From Acorus gramineus (Eukaryota > Streptophyta > Magnoliopsida > Acorales > Acoraceae), in assembly GCA_030737835.1 (NCBI GenBank), contig CM060856.1:15975116-16039115 (forward strand): DNA of 64,000 nt, given 5' to 3'. The notes below the pieces were generated by a model, which had not been told where the DNA came from, made no database searches, and saw only the letters and a list, made by a program, of their open reading frames with translations. Both the position numbers and the translations under genes were made by a program. Positions 10,688 through 21,544 of the stretch are shown here, piece by piece; positions within the stretch are counted from its first letter, which is position 1; the number at the start of each line of letters is the position of its first letter.

Positions 10688-12237
10688 TTAATCATGATAG
10701 AAGAGGAAAAACAAAACAGAAAAACACACACCATTCCAATCAGAGAGCCATGCATATACATAGTACTCCTCTGGTGGAAGCTCATTCAGGTCTGGGAGAT
10801 TTGGCCTGGCCTCCTTGGATGCCTCCGCTGCCACTGAAGTAGACTCCCTGAGAAGCTTGAGCTGCTGCTCGATCTCCTCCTCCCTCATCTCAAGCTTCTT
10901 ATTGAGGTCCCTCAGATCATCTACGGATGTCTCGTCGAGTGCCTCATTGTTAAAGATCTTGCAGAGGAGCACCTTCAGTTCCACCTCCCGGTTCGCCTTC
11001 TCCTGCTTTTCAAGTTTGCGCTTCAACTTCTTGTTATCCCCACTCAAGAATTCTTGGTGCTCAAGCACATGTTTCTTGTGAGGTGGTAAGGCTTCAAATT
11101 TCTCAACCAAAGCCTGTGCCTCGGCTGGAGAGGGCCAAATGATGGGGTCGTTGGGATGATCAACGCTATGGACGATGGTGCAGACCTGCACATCACATAG
11201 TACACTAAGATCATTGGATTTCTTCAACAATCCATTTTTCCTTTTTCTGTAACTCAGCTTCCTCGCCCTTCTGTTTTCAATGAATTGGAGGTTGAGCCTT
11301 CTCCTCATTCTGTCACATGGAGAGAACATGTTGTGCAAGACAAACAAATATTAGGCTAAACACAAATTCTTATAATAATCACATTAAGAATATAAACTTC
11401 AAATATATATCAAATCATGCATTCTCTAAAATATATAGGAAAAACATAAAATAAATGAGATAGGGATTAGAAAAGTGTATCCGAAAATGTGGAAGCGAGT
11501 GAAGACACTCTGTCCTCGGTGAATAAGGCCCCCTCACGCACAGGGTTGAATGACTCCTACCACTGAGCGATACGACCACAATAGGTTTTGTTCTTCCGGG
11601 GTGCGAGCTACGGAAGAACCACAATGAACAGACTGCGATCCTTTCAGACGCCCAGATAGATTGATAGAGAACGGAAGGGTGTGTTACAACTAGAAGGAAC
11701 GAGCATAGTTGACCACCCAATAGATTGTGTATACATTGTAAAGAAGAATTAGAATCCATTTTAGAAAAATGGATTTCAACTACACTCTGTTTTTTTTATA
11801 GAAAATACATACACCTTTATTTATATAGAGGTGGTGGAGAAAAGAAACGGCTATGCATTTAAATGAAAAATTGAATGTTAGCACTCTCTAAATTCAAAAC
11901 GTTCCAAAACTAATAAATGTTTTATTTTTGTAACTCATGCATTTGTTCCCATTCATATATGCATTATTAGGACATTTATATGTGAATGTAAGTCCTTTAA
12001 AACGCATGCAATAATATGGCCCATATACACACATGATTGATTATGTATATTTGGTCACATAATTCTAATAATTCCAACAGAACATACTCACAAGTCACAT
12101 CATGACAAATTATTCAGAAGAAGAAGAAGAAGAAGAAGACTACTAAAAGTATACCTGCTCGTTGCGTTCGAGTACACAGTATAAGAGAATTCATCCTTGA
12201 TATTTATATAGATAACAAGCGCATTGTGCGTTTCCAT
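10688..12237 (-). CDS. Type I (M-gamma-like) MADS-box protein with EAR motif, copy A
   Basis: Nuclear DNA-binding regulator; type I M-gamma genes of the AGL80/PHERES1 group act mainly in the female gametophyte and endosperm. The MADS exon (11309-10688) starts MRRRLNLQFIENRRARKL and continues KRKNGLLKKSNDLSVLCDV, IIWPSP and a long charged coiled-coil region, with no K domain. Near the C-terminus DLNELP fits the EAR repression motif DLNxxP. A preceding 83-bp exon (12237-12155) ends in AG before a GTATAC donor and joins in phase to the A at 11309, adding 28 residues before the MADS domain (234 aa in all). If that exon is not used, translation would start at 11308. The 845-bp intron contains a solo LTR. 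A GTGTGT donor near the end leaves the exact C-terminus open. Confidence 0.8.
11329..12079 (-). mobile_element. Solo LTR of an LTR retrotransposon
   Basis: The 751-bp element begins TGTTG and ends CAACA and is flanked by 5-bp direct repeats GAACA (11324-11328 and 12080-12084). Unit B has the empty site with a single GAACA (AGAGAACATACTCAC). A CTATATAAATAAAG box on the minus strand (plus-strand positions about 11815-11828) suggests minus orientation. TGTTG...CAACA ends are common in Copia elements, but the superfamily is not certain. No internal domain or second LTR remains. Insertion postdates, or was not shared by, the duplication that made unit B, so it is young. Confidence 0.9.
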
Positions 12238-12307
12238 TTTGAATTTTCAAAGACGATTTGCGTGAATGACACGCTACCAAAAAAGCTCCAAGAGAGCTGT
12301 TGCCAGT

Positions 12308-12318
12308 CATTTAATAGA
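12308..12318 (-). promoter_or_regulatory. TATA-like box of MADS copy A
   Basis: TCTATTAAATG on the minus strand, about 70 bp upstream of the first ATG (12237). It is at the same relative position as the TATA box of the orphan exon, and the same sequence occurs before copy B at 20590-20600. Confidence 0.45.
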
Positions 12319-12934
12319 CGCGCGCCTGATTTTTCTTTTTCTTTTCAAGAAAATCTACATAGATATCAAGCTCCCAAAATAACTCGCTTTGAAAGATAGA
12401 GAACCATTGATGTTTGAATGCGCAGGAACCTCATTTTGAGAGATTTGGTCTCGTAGAAAAATTGGTATAACAAAGAAGAGATGATGGTGCTGTAAACGGG
12501 GTGTGTACTTGTGTTTAGCATTTTCTTTGTTTTATACAACAATTCTATCATTATATTATAATATTATTTGTTTGTGTTTGATAATGTGTACACAATCGTG
12601 ACATATTTTAGATGTGTAGGTGAATGTTATTGTTAGATTAGTTTACTTTTTTGTAAAATAACATGAGGCCCACGTGATAATTTTAAGGTGGACTTCGATT
12701 AGATTACCAGTTGGATGATGGTAATCTTGGGTGAAAAAGTGAGTCCCATTACATTTAAAATCCATGGGTAAAAAGAATCCCTCCAATCTCTCTGATGAAC
12801 TATCACAACGTCCCTTAATATAAAATAGTTATCCAGAATATATATTATTATAAAAACAAGAGCTTAGATTTGCAAATGCTTGTTTTATTTTTAACGTTTG
12901 CACATGCAGTTTTCACATGTCCTTTCTTAAGTTC

Positions 12935-15903
12935 TTAATCGGTGAATTTCATGGGATACACCTCGGTCATGTCGGGGTAAAACAGCCCAAAGTTCCTCTC
13001 AGTCCCCTCCGGTTTCTGATTCTCGTTGAACAGCCCAAACAAGTAAGTCTCAAACTTCTTCCCTGGCCTCTTCGGCGTTCCGGACCCACCCAGCACGTGC
13101 GCCACCACATTGTTGTTGTGTGTCCGCGCGTTATCGATGGTCGCGATCCCGGGGTTCCCGGCTGATGGCCACCCAGTCTCCGCCACTATGAGGTCCAAGT
13201 CACTCGCATCGACCTTAGGTGAAAATCTCAATGAAAATATGAGGGAGATATAAAACAAACTTGAGGCCCCATTTGGAAACGGGTTAAGTAGGATTGCAAG
13301 AAGTTATTTTTTTTCAAATTCGTTTCTAAACTGAAAGCCAAAAGCTGCAAACAGATTTATGTGAAAAAATATCCAAAATCTGAGTTTTCAGAAACTGTGG
13401 AAAGACAACTTCGTACAAAGTCAATTTTAAACCCAACTTTTACCTAAAATCAGTTTTACAATCGTGCATCCATACGTAGCCTAAGGCAGCGTTTGATTAT
13501 GCGATTGGACAGATTTTGCATTTGCAGGAAGCTGATTCTACAATATTACAACCAAACAGTTTTGCAATTGCAGCTTCCTGCAAATATATTTAGGAAAATA
13601 GTGTTCAAAAGCTACAATTGGAGAAAGCTGGGGGAGATAGCTTTCTGCAGAATCAGTTTTAAATCCAACGTTTGTAGAAAATTAGTTTTGTAATCCCGCT
13701 ATCAAACACTACCTGTCTACCTAAGACTCATTTAGAAACAAGTTTAAGAATTAGTTTTTCAAAAAACGACGGGTTTAAAATCAAGGTTACAATAAGAAGG
13801 AGTCTCTTCACCGATTTTAGAAAAGCTAGCTTTTGATTTTTATTTTTTTTTAACAAAAAGATATCTAATCTATAACGTTCTGTTTTCTTGTTTGGAGACG
13901 GGTAGAAACACCTCCAGGAAATTAAAAAACATTTCCCCAAATCCATTTCCAAATGTGTCCTGAAACTTTTATTTAAAAGTATCTAAATCTATTACTTATT
14001 AAATTATTTATTAAAGGGAATGCCGCTCAATTTTCATTTTCGTTTTTATTCACTCATAAACTTAGCAAATACTCCTGTCTATTATTTCAAATCAAATTTA
14101 GATCAATCAGTGTATATTTTATGATTTTAAAATCAAATTTAAGTAAATCATATATCAATATATTTCAATTAAAGATATTCGCTAATCCTACTCAATTGAA
14201 TTCTATAAAGATTTATTAAGTTATTTTTATTATAATATGAAAAGCCATATATGTTAAACGAAATGAGTTTTCGATGATTTAATATTCTACAAACACTTTC
14301 AGTCTATATTATGTTATTAATATTATATAAAACTATAGAAGTATCTGAACTAATTCGCATCATACCTTCTCGAGCGCGGAGTAGAAAGCGTCGAGGATGG
14401 CGTCGAACATGTTCTGGTACTCGAGCGACCCGTCGGTGACGACGGTCCCGTTCGCGGTGAAAATCGCGTAGTCAAGGCGCACCGCTTTCGGATCGCCCGC
14501 GTATCCGTAGTAGGGATACGCGTTCACCAGCAGCGGCGCGTTCGACCCCTTCAGGAACCGCGCAATGGGTTCCATAAAGGCCTTGGCTTTGTCCGAGAAC
14601 ACGCCCGCGGATGGCGGGAACGACGCGCCCAGCACGACGTTGTGTATGGTCGTGCTGACCGGGATGGATTGGAGGTTCGCGGCGTCGAGCGCGGACCGGA
14701 GGTTGGTCATGGCCGGGAGGATGTAGGGGGAGTCAGCGCCGTCAGGGAGGATCTCGTTGCCTGCGGAGATGGCGGTGAAGCGGGTGGTGGAGGTGTGGGG
14801 GACGACGTGGTCGTTCACCCACTGGGTGGCGATGGCAATGTCGTTGGCGATGCCTTGGAGGTTCTCGTGGAGGACGCCTAGTATGACGTCGATGCCTGAG
14901 TTGTCAAGGGCGGAGAGGGCGTCCGGGTTCGGGTCGAAGAGGCGGAGCTTTTTTACGCCTTTGGATTGCAACAGGGCGACGACCTGCGCTGGGGGCGGGA
15001 GGTTGTCGCCCAACAAGCCATAGCTCACCCCCACGCTCGCTGCTCCTGACAGATGTTTGTTAAAATTTATAAGTTAGTGATTTATAGGCTTTTTATTAAA
15101 ATGATGTAGATGTTTGAAGCTATGATAAAAAAAAAATGTATAACGTTATAAATTCGATCACTATTGAAGCTGACTCGATATAGACCAAACTTCCTAAGAA
15201 ATTTGATATATAATTTTTTTTCCCCGTTATCACACATACGTAGTCTAACAAAATATTGATCTTTTTAAAACTTATAATTTACATTTGAATTGTTTCCAAT
15301 TCTTTTACTGACATAAAGTTTCATTTATGGGTTTTTTAGTTTTCAATCCTTGTAAACATATCTATATAAGGATCGATCCCTCACTTTTTAATATTTTGAT
15401 TTTAATCCTCAGTTTTGAAAGATATGTTTCTTTTTAGTCATTCTCAATGACTAAAAACAAAACTAAATAATTTAGGGATAGGTTCCTTCCAGGTATTAAA
15501 AAGAGCATATCCTTTAAATCTAGGGACTAAAACTAAAATATGAAGAATTGAGGGATCGATCACTAAATCCTATGGTTTATGGGGACTTAAAAATAAAAAT
15601 CCCTTAATTTATTTATATATTTGTGTTAAACTGTTATATGTAGCATAAGAGTTTATCTGAAGTGGCAATGTGCATGCAGTATATCAGCAATTTTAATTTC
15701 ATGAAAAACTATTTTGTTGTCTTTGTGTGGTACTACATGATAAGATTATGATAATACCAGAATTGTATGTTAGTAAGGAATAATCAAATAAATGATAATT
15801 TACCCGCCATTGTGTTGAAATGAGGAAAGAGAGGTGCCAACACCACCATGCATAGCAAGAGCAAAGTATGAATAGAAAGGAAGTTCTCCATCACTCTATG
15901 CAT
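12935..15903 (-). CDS. Glucan endo-1,3-beta-glucosidase (GH17), copy B
   Basis: Tandem duplicate of the glucanase in unit A, with exons 15903-15804, 15045-14366 and 13213-12935 and the same phases, also 352 aa. Exon 2 is identical to copy A over all 680 bp. Exon 1 differs by one residue in the signal peptide (Asp to His). Exon 3 differs by a Thr-to-Ala change directly before the nucleophile Glu (VAETGWPSAG instead of VTETGWPSAG) plus three silent changes that I counted. Both catalytic Glu residues and all splice sites are kept, so both copies should encode active secreted enzyme. The upstream CT-rich leader is about 11 bp shorter than in copy A (one CTGTCTCTCTT repeat fewer), a possible expression difference. 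Confidence 0.9.
13262..13968. repeat. Same MITE-like cluster in glucanase B intron 2
   Basis: This corresponds to 2941-3642. The second and third blocks are almost identical to those in unit A. The first block (about 13262-13477) differs from its A counterpart at many positions and by small indels, although both flanks are nearly identical. Confidence 0.45.
15329..15604. repeat. Foldback element family 1, copy in glucanase B intron 1
   Basis: This is the positional counterpart of 4999-5277. The right arm is nearly identical to unit A, but the left arm and centre (about 15345-15515) carry some 20 or more differences per 110 bp, far above the surrounding duplication. Confidence 0.7.
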
Positions 15904-17023
15904 CATTTCTGTCTCTCTTCATGCAAATTAAAAAAAAATCACATCATAAGAAAGATTAATTCATGTAACATAATTTCATTGAGCTTCATTTTAGTCTCAT
16001 TTTTCACAATTCATGGTATATAACTTAAAAAATAATACATCTAACCTTGTGTGCAACCTCTAACCATTTTAATTTTTTTTTTGAAAAATAATATATATTT
16101 GTCGTTTAATGAAGTATATATTATTATAAAAATTAAAATATATACCTAGATATACGAGTACATATTTTTTTTCTTAAATTTTTTTTAACTGTTTCATATA
16201 TAACATTAGTGGAGTATATACTGTATAAATGCACATACACCCCACTAATGGAGTGGAGTGTATATATGGCTAGGTAAACATATCTAGACTTCAGACAGTG
16301 TTAAGGCGCATATATTGTAGCAAAATGGGTTGAATATATTAAGGCGCATATAATTTAATTTACATGAATGTACATCCATGCAAGCGCGCACACACAATAT
16401 ACACAGTTCTCGTGAGAAAAGTAGGACAGATTGGGCATAACTTTAAAACAATTGGAGCAAAAACTATAAAGAGGATGATGAGGATGTACTTTGTTCTTCC
16501 CTGTGCATGGACTTCTTATGCAAAGAACACTCTTATATCTTAGGCTGAAGATGGCATTATGAACACCCACGTGAAGAGATTAATTTGAAATCATATTCAT
16601 AAATGTGTTATATTTTGCCACAAAAATGGATGTTGTCACCATCATTAATAATTTTATTAATTTTGTTACCACAACAATAAAAAGAGATATTATCACTATC
16701 ATTGTGACTTTTAATTCTTCAAGCCCATGGTGGATGTACATAAACAAAAACATGTTTGATCAGAAAGAATAAATCTTGAAACAGCCCCAAAAAAAAATTC
16801 ATTATAGTTATTTATCCCATAATATCTACCTATTTCGGATAATGTTATGCCTCATCTTAAATAGTGACCAAAAGTATTATGGATTAAGAGTGCGTTTGAA
16901 TGTGATATTGAAACACTGAGATTTTTAAAATCTTATGTTTCAAACTCAGCTTTTGAAAAATTATGTGTTATTAGATTTTCAATAATAAGACTTTTTAGCC
17001 TAAAAAAGGAGATTGTGATTTGA

Positions 17024-17558
17024 CCAAATTTTGGGCTGGATTAAACTATATTTTTGTGAAATGTCTACTCCTATGTTTGACAAGACAATGAGTTTTTTTT
17101 ACCAAAAAAAAAAAAAAAAACTTATTTAAATGACAAATCATTTTTCAGTTTTAATTCTAACTCTATATATACCTCTTTAGCATTATATACCCACATTAAC
17201 TAGATATATACCATAATTTTTTTTGTCATTTTTTTATAAATTGATCCATGCAATAATGAAGCATATATTTTATTTATTCTAAAAACACATACCTCTTTTT
17301 TTAAAAGAAATCAAAATATATGCAAATTAAAATTGGAATAAGAAAATAGATTATATATAACATTTTCACAACGGTACATTGACATAAGAAATTAAATTTT
17401 CCAAATTTTTATGTTTAAAATAATCTCAAACGAAAAATTTTTATATATAAAAACATAAAAATATACATGATAAAATATATAAATATTATTATACAATAAA
17501 AAAATTGTAAAAACTGGCATGACTATATTCCGACCCAGCCTACCTTTGCATCCACCCA
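17024..17558. repeat. Same element in unit B, left end deleted
   Basis: Matches 7899-8416 of unit A. Its left end was removed by the 1.1-kb deletion, which is sealed by the filler GACC. Its right end is 17 bp longer than in A and more complete. Confidence 0.45.
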
Positions 17559-17790
17559 TGAGAATATGTCAAGAAAAAAAATAGTTTAATTATCTTCATA
17601 TTTGTTTTTTGAGTTAAAGACATCTAAGTCCCTACAAACATGGGAAAACTCATATAAGTCCCTATTAAAATTGGGACAGACGTACGAGTCCCTAAAAACT
17701 AAGAAAAACCCAATTATCATCCCTGAATTAAATTTCCATCCAAACTTAACGGAATATTCTCAAAATATTCCATCATATATAATTGTGTAG

Positions 17791-18092
17791 ACATTGAAGT
17801 CCTTATAAACAGTCATAAAGATAAATTAGTCCCTGCAAAAGATAAAATTGCTCCTGAAAGACTTTTATATTAAATTGTCTACACATTGCAGTCCCTATAA
17901 ACAATCAAAAAGATAAATTAGTATCTGCAAAAGGTAAAATTGCACCTGAAAGATTTTTACATTTATTTGGATGGACCTTATTGTTCTTATAAATAATCGT
18001 AAAGATAAATTAGTCCCTATAAAAGATAAAAATGCCCCTAAAATTTTTTTACATTTATTTATGTGGGCATTATAATCCCTCACAATATATTC
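17791..18092 (+). repeat. 92-bp minisatellite, unit B
   Basis: This is the counterpart of 8649-8950 with the same number of units and a few substitutions. Confidence 0.8.
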
Positions 18093-18127
18093 AAAGAAGA
18101 AGAAGAAGAAGTTTAATGGTGGCATAC

Positions 18128-18210
18128 CTGCTAGTCGCGTTCGAGTAAACAGTAGAAGAGAACTCATCCTTCTTGTTTGTATGGATAACAACCACACCCT
18201 GTGTTTCCAT
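18128..18210 (-). pseudogene. Orphan first exon of an older MADS duplicate, unit B
   Basis: This is the identical counterpart of 8986-9068, with the same donor and upstream TATA. Its downstream MADS-box exon is likewise missing. Confidence 0.6.
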
Positions 18211-19584
18211 TTTGAGAGCACGAACACACATCGAGCTTCCGAAGACAATTTGTGTGGATGTCAAACTAACAAAATTGTTTGAGGGAGAGAGATTGCAGAC
18301 CAGCTATTTATAGATAGATAGATGTGCACTAAATTTTTTTTCAAAAAAATCTACATAGATATCTACTCCCAAAATAACTCACATTGAATGAGAGGGATCC
18401 TCATTTTGAGAGGATACGAAAGAATTGTTATCCAAAAAAAAAAAAAAAGGGTCGAAGGTGATATTGGCAAAGTTCAAAAAACTAGTTGGAAATCATTAGT
18501 TACTCTAATCACCCATCATAAGTCATCACCACTTCATAACAAGTTTTGATAAGTCAAAACAAAAAATAAATGTGACTTATTTTAGAAGATCACTAATTAG
18601 ATATTTATTCTCTTTCACAAATAAATATCATTGATTTTGTTATCCCACTATGAGCTGGAAAGCACAACTTGGATCTCATTCTCCCAAATTAGCTTGAATG
18701 TAAACTCTTTCCGTGGTAACCTTAAAAAAAGTTTAAATTCTCATCTGCTGTTTTCCCGTAACATCTTGGGTTACTTGTTTTCTTGGTTCCTCCACAGATT
18801 AGCAAAGATTACTGTTTTGTAAAATCCTTTTAGTTTTCACTGCTAAAACTTGAAATGTAAAATTAAGTATTGGAAAATCGAGACTTGAAAACATATATTT
18901 AGGGCAATAAATTCCAACATCTACCATTCACTATCATTGGATTTTCAATTTTTGCTCATCAGTACTAAAGGAACATACAAATTACAGAGTCAATTGGTAT
19001 GAATACATGGATAGTTATAATTTCCTTTTGTTATGAATTATGTTATGATCTATATATAAATGCACAAGGATCATTAACCCTCTTATAAAACGAAGGCTTT
19101 TTCAAAATTTTATATATGCAATAATGCATAATTCCATGAATGAGTTATTGGTCTATTGTGAACCTAATTCAGCATCTACCAGCTTTGTATCAAATTCCTA
19201 TGTTCCAAGCATTAGCATTTGCATCTGTTGTAATTTTGAGAAAAATTTCAGACATACACCAACAGTTTTCTCATGATTGTCACCAAGGACATGTTTTAAA
19301 AATATACTACGACGGGCTCCAATTTTATATCACTGCAGCAATACCTGGTGTCAGTGTGACCATGGAAGTGCTGGGCTTCATTTGATATTGCCCCAGTGGT
19401 ACAAAAAAGAAGAAGAAGAAAAGATTATGCACTAATGAGAACAATCTAGCCTAAGAAAAAAATTGAACAAAAAAACTATAAAGTATTTAATTCTTAGGCA
19501 AAATTTTTCATCTAATCCTAATTCACCATTTGAATGAATCCTCATCACCCCCCGAGAGATCCAAGAGTCCCACACTATGAGTTT

Positions 19585-19631
19585 AGTCCCGCATCGCCTA
19601 ACCGGGGATCATAGGTTATACTTTATATGTG
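19585..19631 (+). promoter_or_regulatory. snRNA-type USE plus TATA motif, unit B
   Basis: Same sequence as 10484-10530; no recognisable RNA gene follows. Confidence 0.35.
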
Positions 19632-19788
19632 AGCACACTTTGAGGTGTTTTGAAAAAAACCAAATACAACTTTATATGAATCACTCTAAAATGATTTATA
19701 TGTCAAAGCACATAGTGATAACAAACTAAGCAAAACCTTGATACCCACTTTAAGAGAGAAAACAATGTGAGTCCACCAAGCTCAAAAA

Positions 19789-20519
19789 TTAATCATGATA
19801 GAAGAGGAAAAACAAAACAGAAAAACACACACCATTCCAATCAGAGAGCCATGCATATACATAGTACTCCTCTGGTGGAAGCTCATTCAGGTCTGGGAGA
19901 TTTGGCCTGGCCTCCTTGGATGCCTCCGCTGCCACTGAAGTAGACTCCCTGAGAAGCTTGAGCTGCTGCTCGATCTCCTCCTCCCTCATCTCAAGCTTCT
20001 TAAAGATCTTGCAGAGGAGCACCTTCAGTTCCACCTCCCGGTTCGCCTTCTCCTGCTTTTCAAGTTTGCGCTTCAACTTCTTGTTATCCCCACTCAAGAA
20101 TTCTTGGTGCTCAAGCACATGTTTCTTGTGAGGTGGTAAGGCTTCAAATTTCTCAACCAAAGCCTGTGCCTCGGCTGGAGAGGGCCAAATGATGGGGTCG
20201 TTGGGATGATCAACGCTATGGACGATGGTGCAGACCTGCACATCACATAGTACACTAAGATCATTGGATTTCTTCAACAATCCATTTTTCCTTTTTCTGT
20301 AACTCAGCTTCCTCGCCCTTCTGTTTTCAATGAATTGGAGGTTGAGCCTTCTCCTCATTCTGTCACATGGAGAGAACATACTCACAAGTCACATCATGAC
20401 AAATTATTCAGAAGAACAAGACTACTAAAAGTATACCTGCTCGTTGCGTTCAAGTACACAGTATAAGAGAATTCATCCTTGATATTTATATAGATAACAA
20501 GCGCATTGTGCGTTTCCAT
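19789..20519 (-). CDS. Type I (M-gamma-like) MADS-box protein with EAR motif, copy B
   Basis: Tandem duplicate of the MADS gene in unit A. Exons are 20519-20437 and 20359-19789, separated by a compact 77-bp intron. The product is 217 aa. It differs from copy A by a Ser-to-Leu change in the N-terminal exon and by loss of 17 residues (51 bp, in frame) in the coiled region after CKIF; TTA triplets occur at both deletion ends. The MADS domain and the DLNELP motif are intact. The upstream region faces the divergent gene starting at 21545, 1.0 kb away. It is probably functional, although dimerisation through the shortened coil may differ. Confidence 0.8.
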
Positions 20520-20759
20520 TTTGAATTTTCAAAGACGATTTGCGTGAATGACACGCTACCAAAAAAGCTCCAAGAGAGCTGTTGCCAGTCATTTAATAGA
20601 CGCGCGCCTGATTTTTCTTTTTCTTTTCAAGAAAATCTACATAGATATCAAGCTCCCAAAATAACTCGCTTTGAAAGATAGAGAACCATTGATGTTTGAA
20701 TGCGCAGGAACCTCATTTTGAGAGATTTGGTCTTGTAGAAAAATTGGTATAACAAAATT

Positions 20760-21544
20760 TTAGCATCAATGGTGCCATTGGGAATTAATGTTCTGCTCAT
20801 TTCCTGGAGCAGAATTAATTTTCGATGGAATTAAGTGTTTTTTTTCTTTTGGTTTGGCATTGCACCATTACCATTTTAGTCCAAGAAACTAGTTGAAAAT
20901 TATATGTTCAATTAAACAATCATGAAATCACAAAAATAAATGTGACTTCTTTCAAACGATTATGCACAAAGCACGATATCTTCTCCATCTGAACCATTTG
21001 ACGCGGCCATAAAAGACCTTCTTAATGCGCAGTATTGAATCATACACCCAAATTAGAAATTACTTGAATGAAGCACAAGTTTCTTATCTGGCACTGCCCT
21101 TTCAATACCTACCTTCACACAGAAATCATTTCAATTTGATATCCCAGTATGCGCTGGAAAGCACAAATTAGATATCATTCGCCCGAATTAGAGTGAATGT
21201 AATATCTTTCCATAGCAACCGCAATAAAATTTCAAATACACATTCGTTGTTTCGGCGTAACCTCTTATGTAGAATGGATTCATCGCAGGGAGAAGCAAGG
21301 GTGGCGTCATAGTTGCACTACATTTCTTAAAGTTCTGCAACACAAAGTACTTCTCTGCGAAGATTTTTAGGTACCCAAACCAAATAATTTATATAAAGAT
21401 ATCATTAAATTCAAAATCTGTGATAGATTCTTCCCCCGCCCCAAGAACGCAGACTACAGGCTACATAAGCAGACTGAATCCACACAAATCTCTCATTCCA
21501 TTGCCTTGTAGTACATCGTTCGCTCGCTCTGTCTCAATTCCAAG
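20760..21544. promoter_or_regulatory. Bidirectional upstream region between MADS copy B and the MADS-like gene
   Basis: The two genes are head to head, 1025 bp apart. Part of the region (about 20880-21260) is an old duplicate of 9310-9690. A TATATAAAG box at 21390-21398 could serve the plus-strand gene, giving a leader of roughly 115 bp. The minus-strand gene has TCTATTAAATG at 20590-20600. Confidence 0.5.

Larger units (their letters stand above)
2155..12471. repeat. Tandem segmental duplication, unit A (10.3 kb)
   Basis: Sequence beginning at 2155 is repeated beginning at 12472 in the same orientation and near-identically over long stretches; for example, glucanase exon 2 shows no difference. 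Offsets are 10317 (2161 vs 12478), 10327 (glucanase exon 2), 9142 (orphan exon) and 9101 (10688 vs 19789), and they change only at indels. Unit A carries a glucanase, an orphan MADS first exon, a MADS gene and a solo LTR. The A/B junction reads GGTATAACAAAGAAGAG, where the right end of a unit meets the left end with a shared AAA. Confidence 0.95.
12472..20756. repeat. Tandem segmental duplication, unit B (8.3 kb)
   Basis: This is the second copy of the unit that starts at 2155. It matches unit A until ATAACAAA at about 20749-20756, after which the sequences differ. Relative to A it lacks the solo LTR plus one 5-bp target copy, about 1136 bp (6763-7898 of A, replaced by the filler GACC), roughly 60 bp near A 6487-6550, 51 bp inside the MADS coding region, and 12 bp of a GAA run. 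It keeps 17 bp (about 17531-17547) that A has lost. These differences account for most of the 2-kb size gap. Confidence 0.95.

Noticed and set aside
12201-12215. CTATATAAATA inside the first MADS exon as the TATA box
   Set aside because: The orphan paralogue has no TATA there but has one at 9161-9171, matching TCTATTAAATG at 12308. The upstream site is therefore the more likely core promoter.
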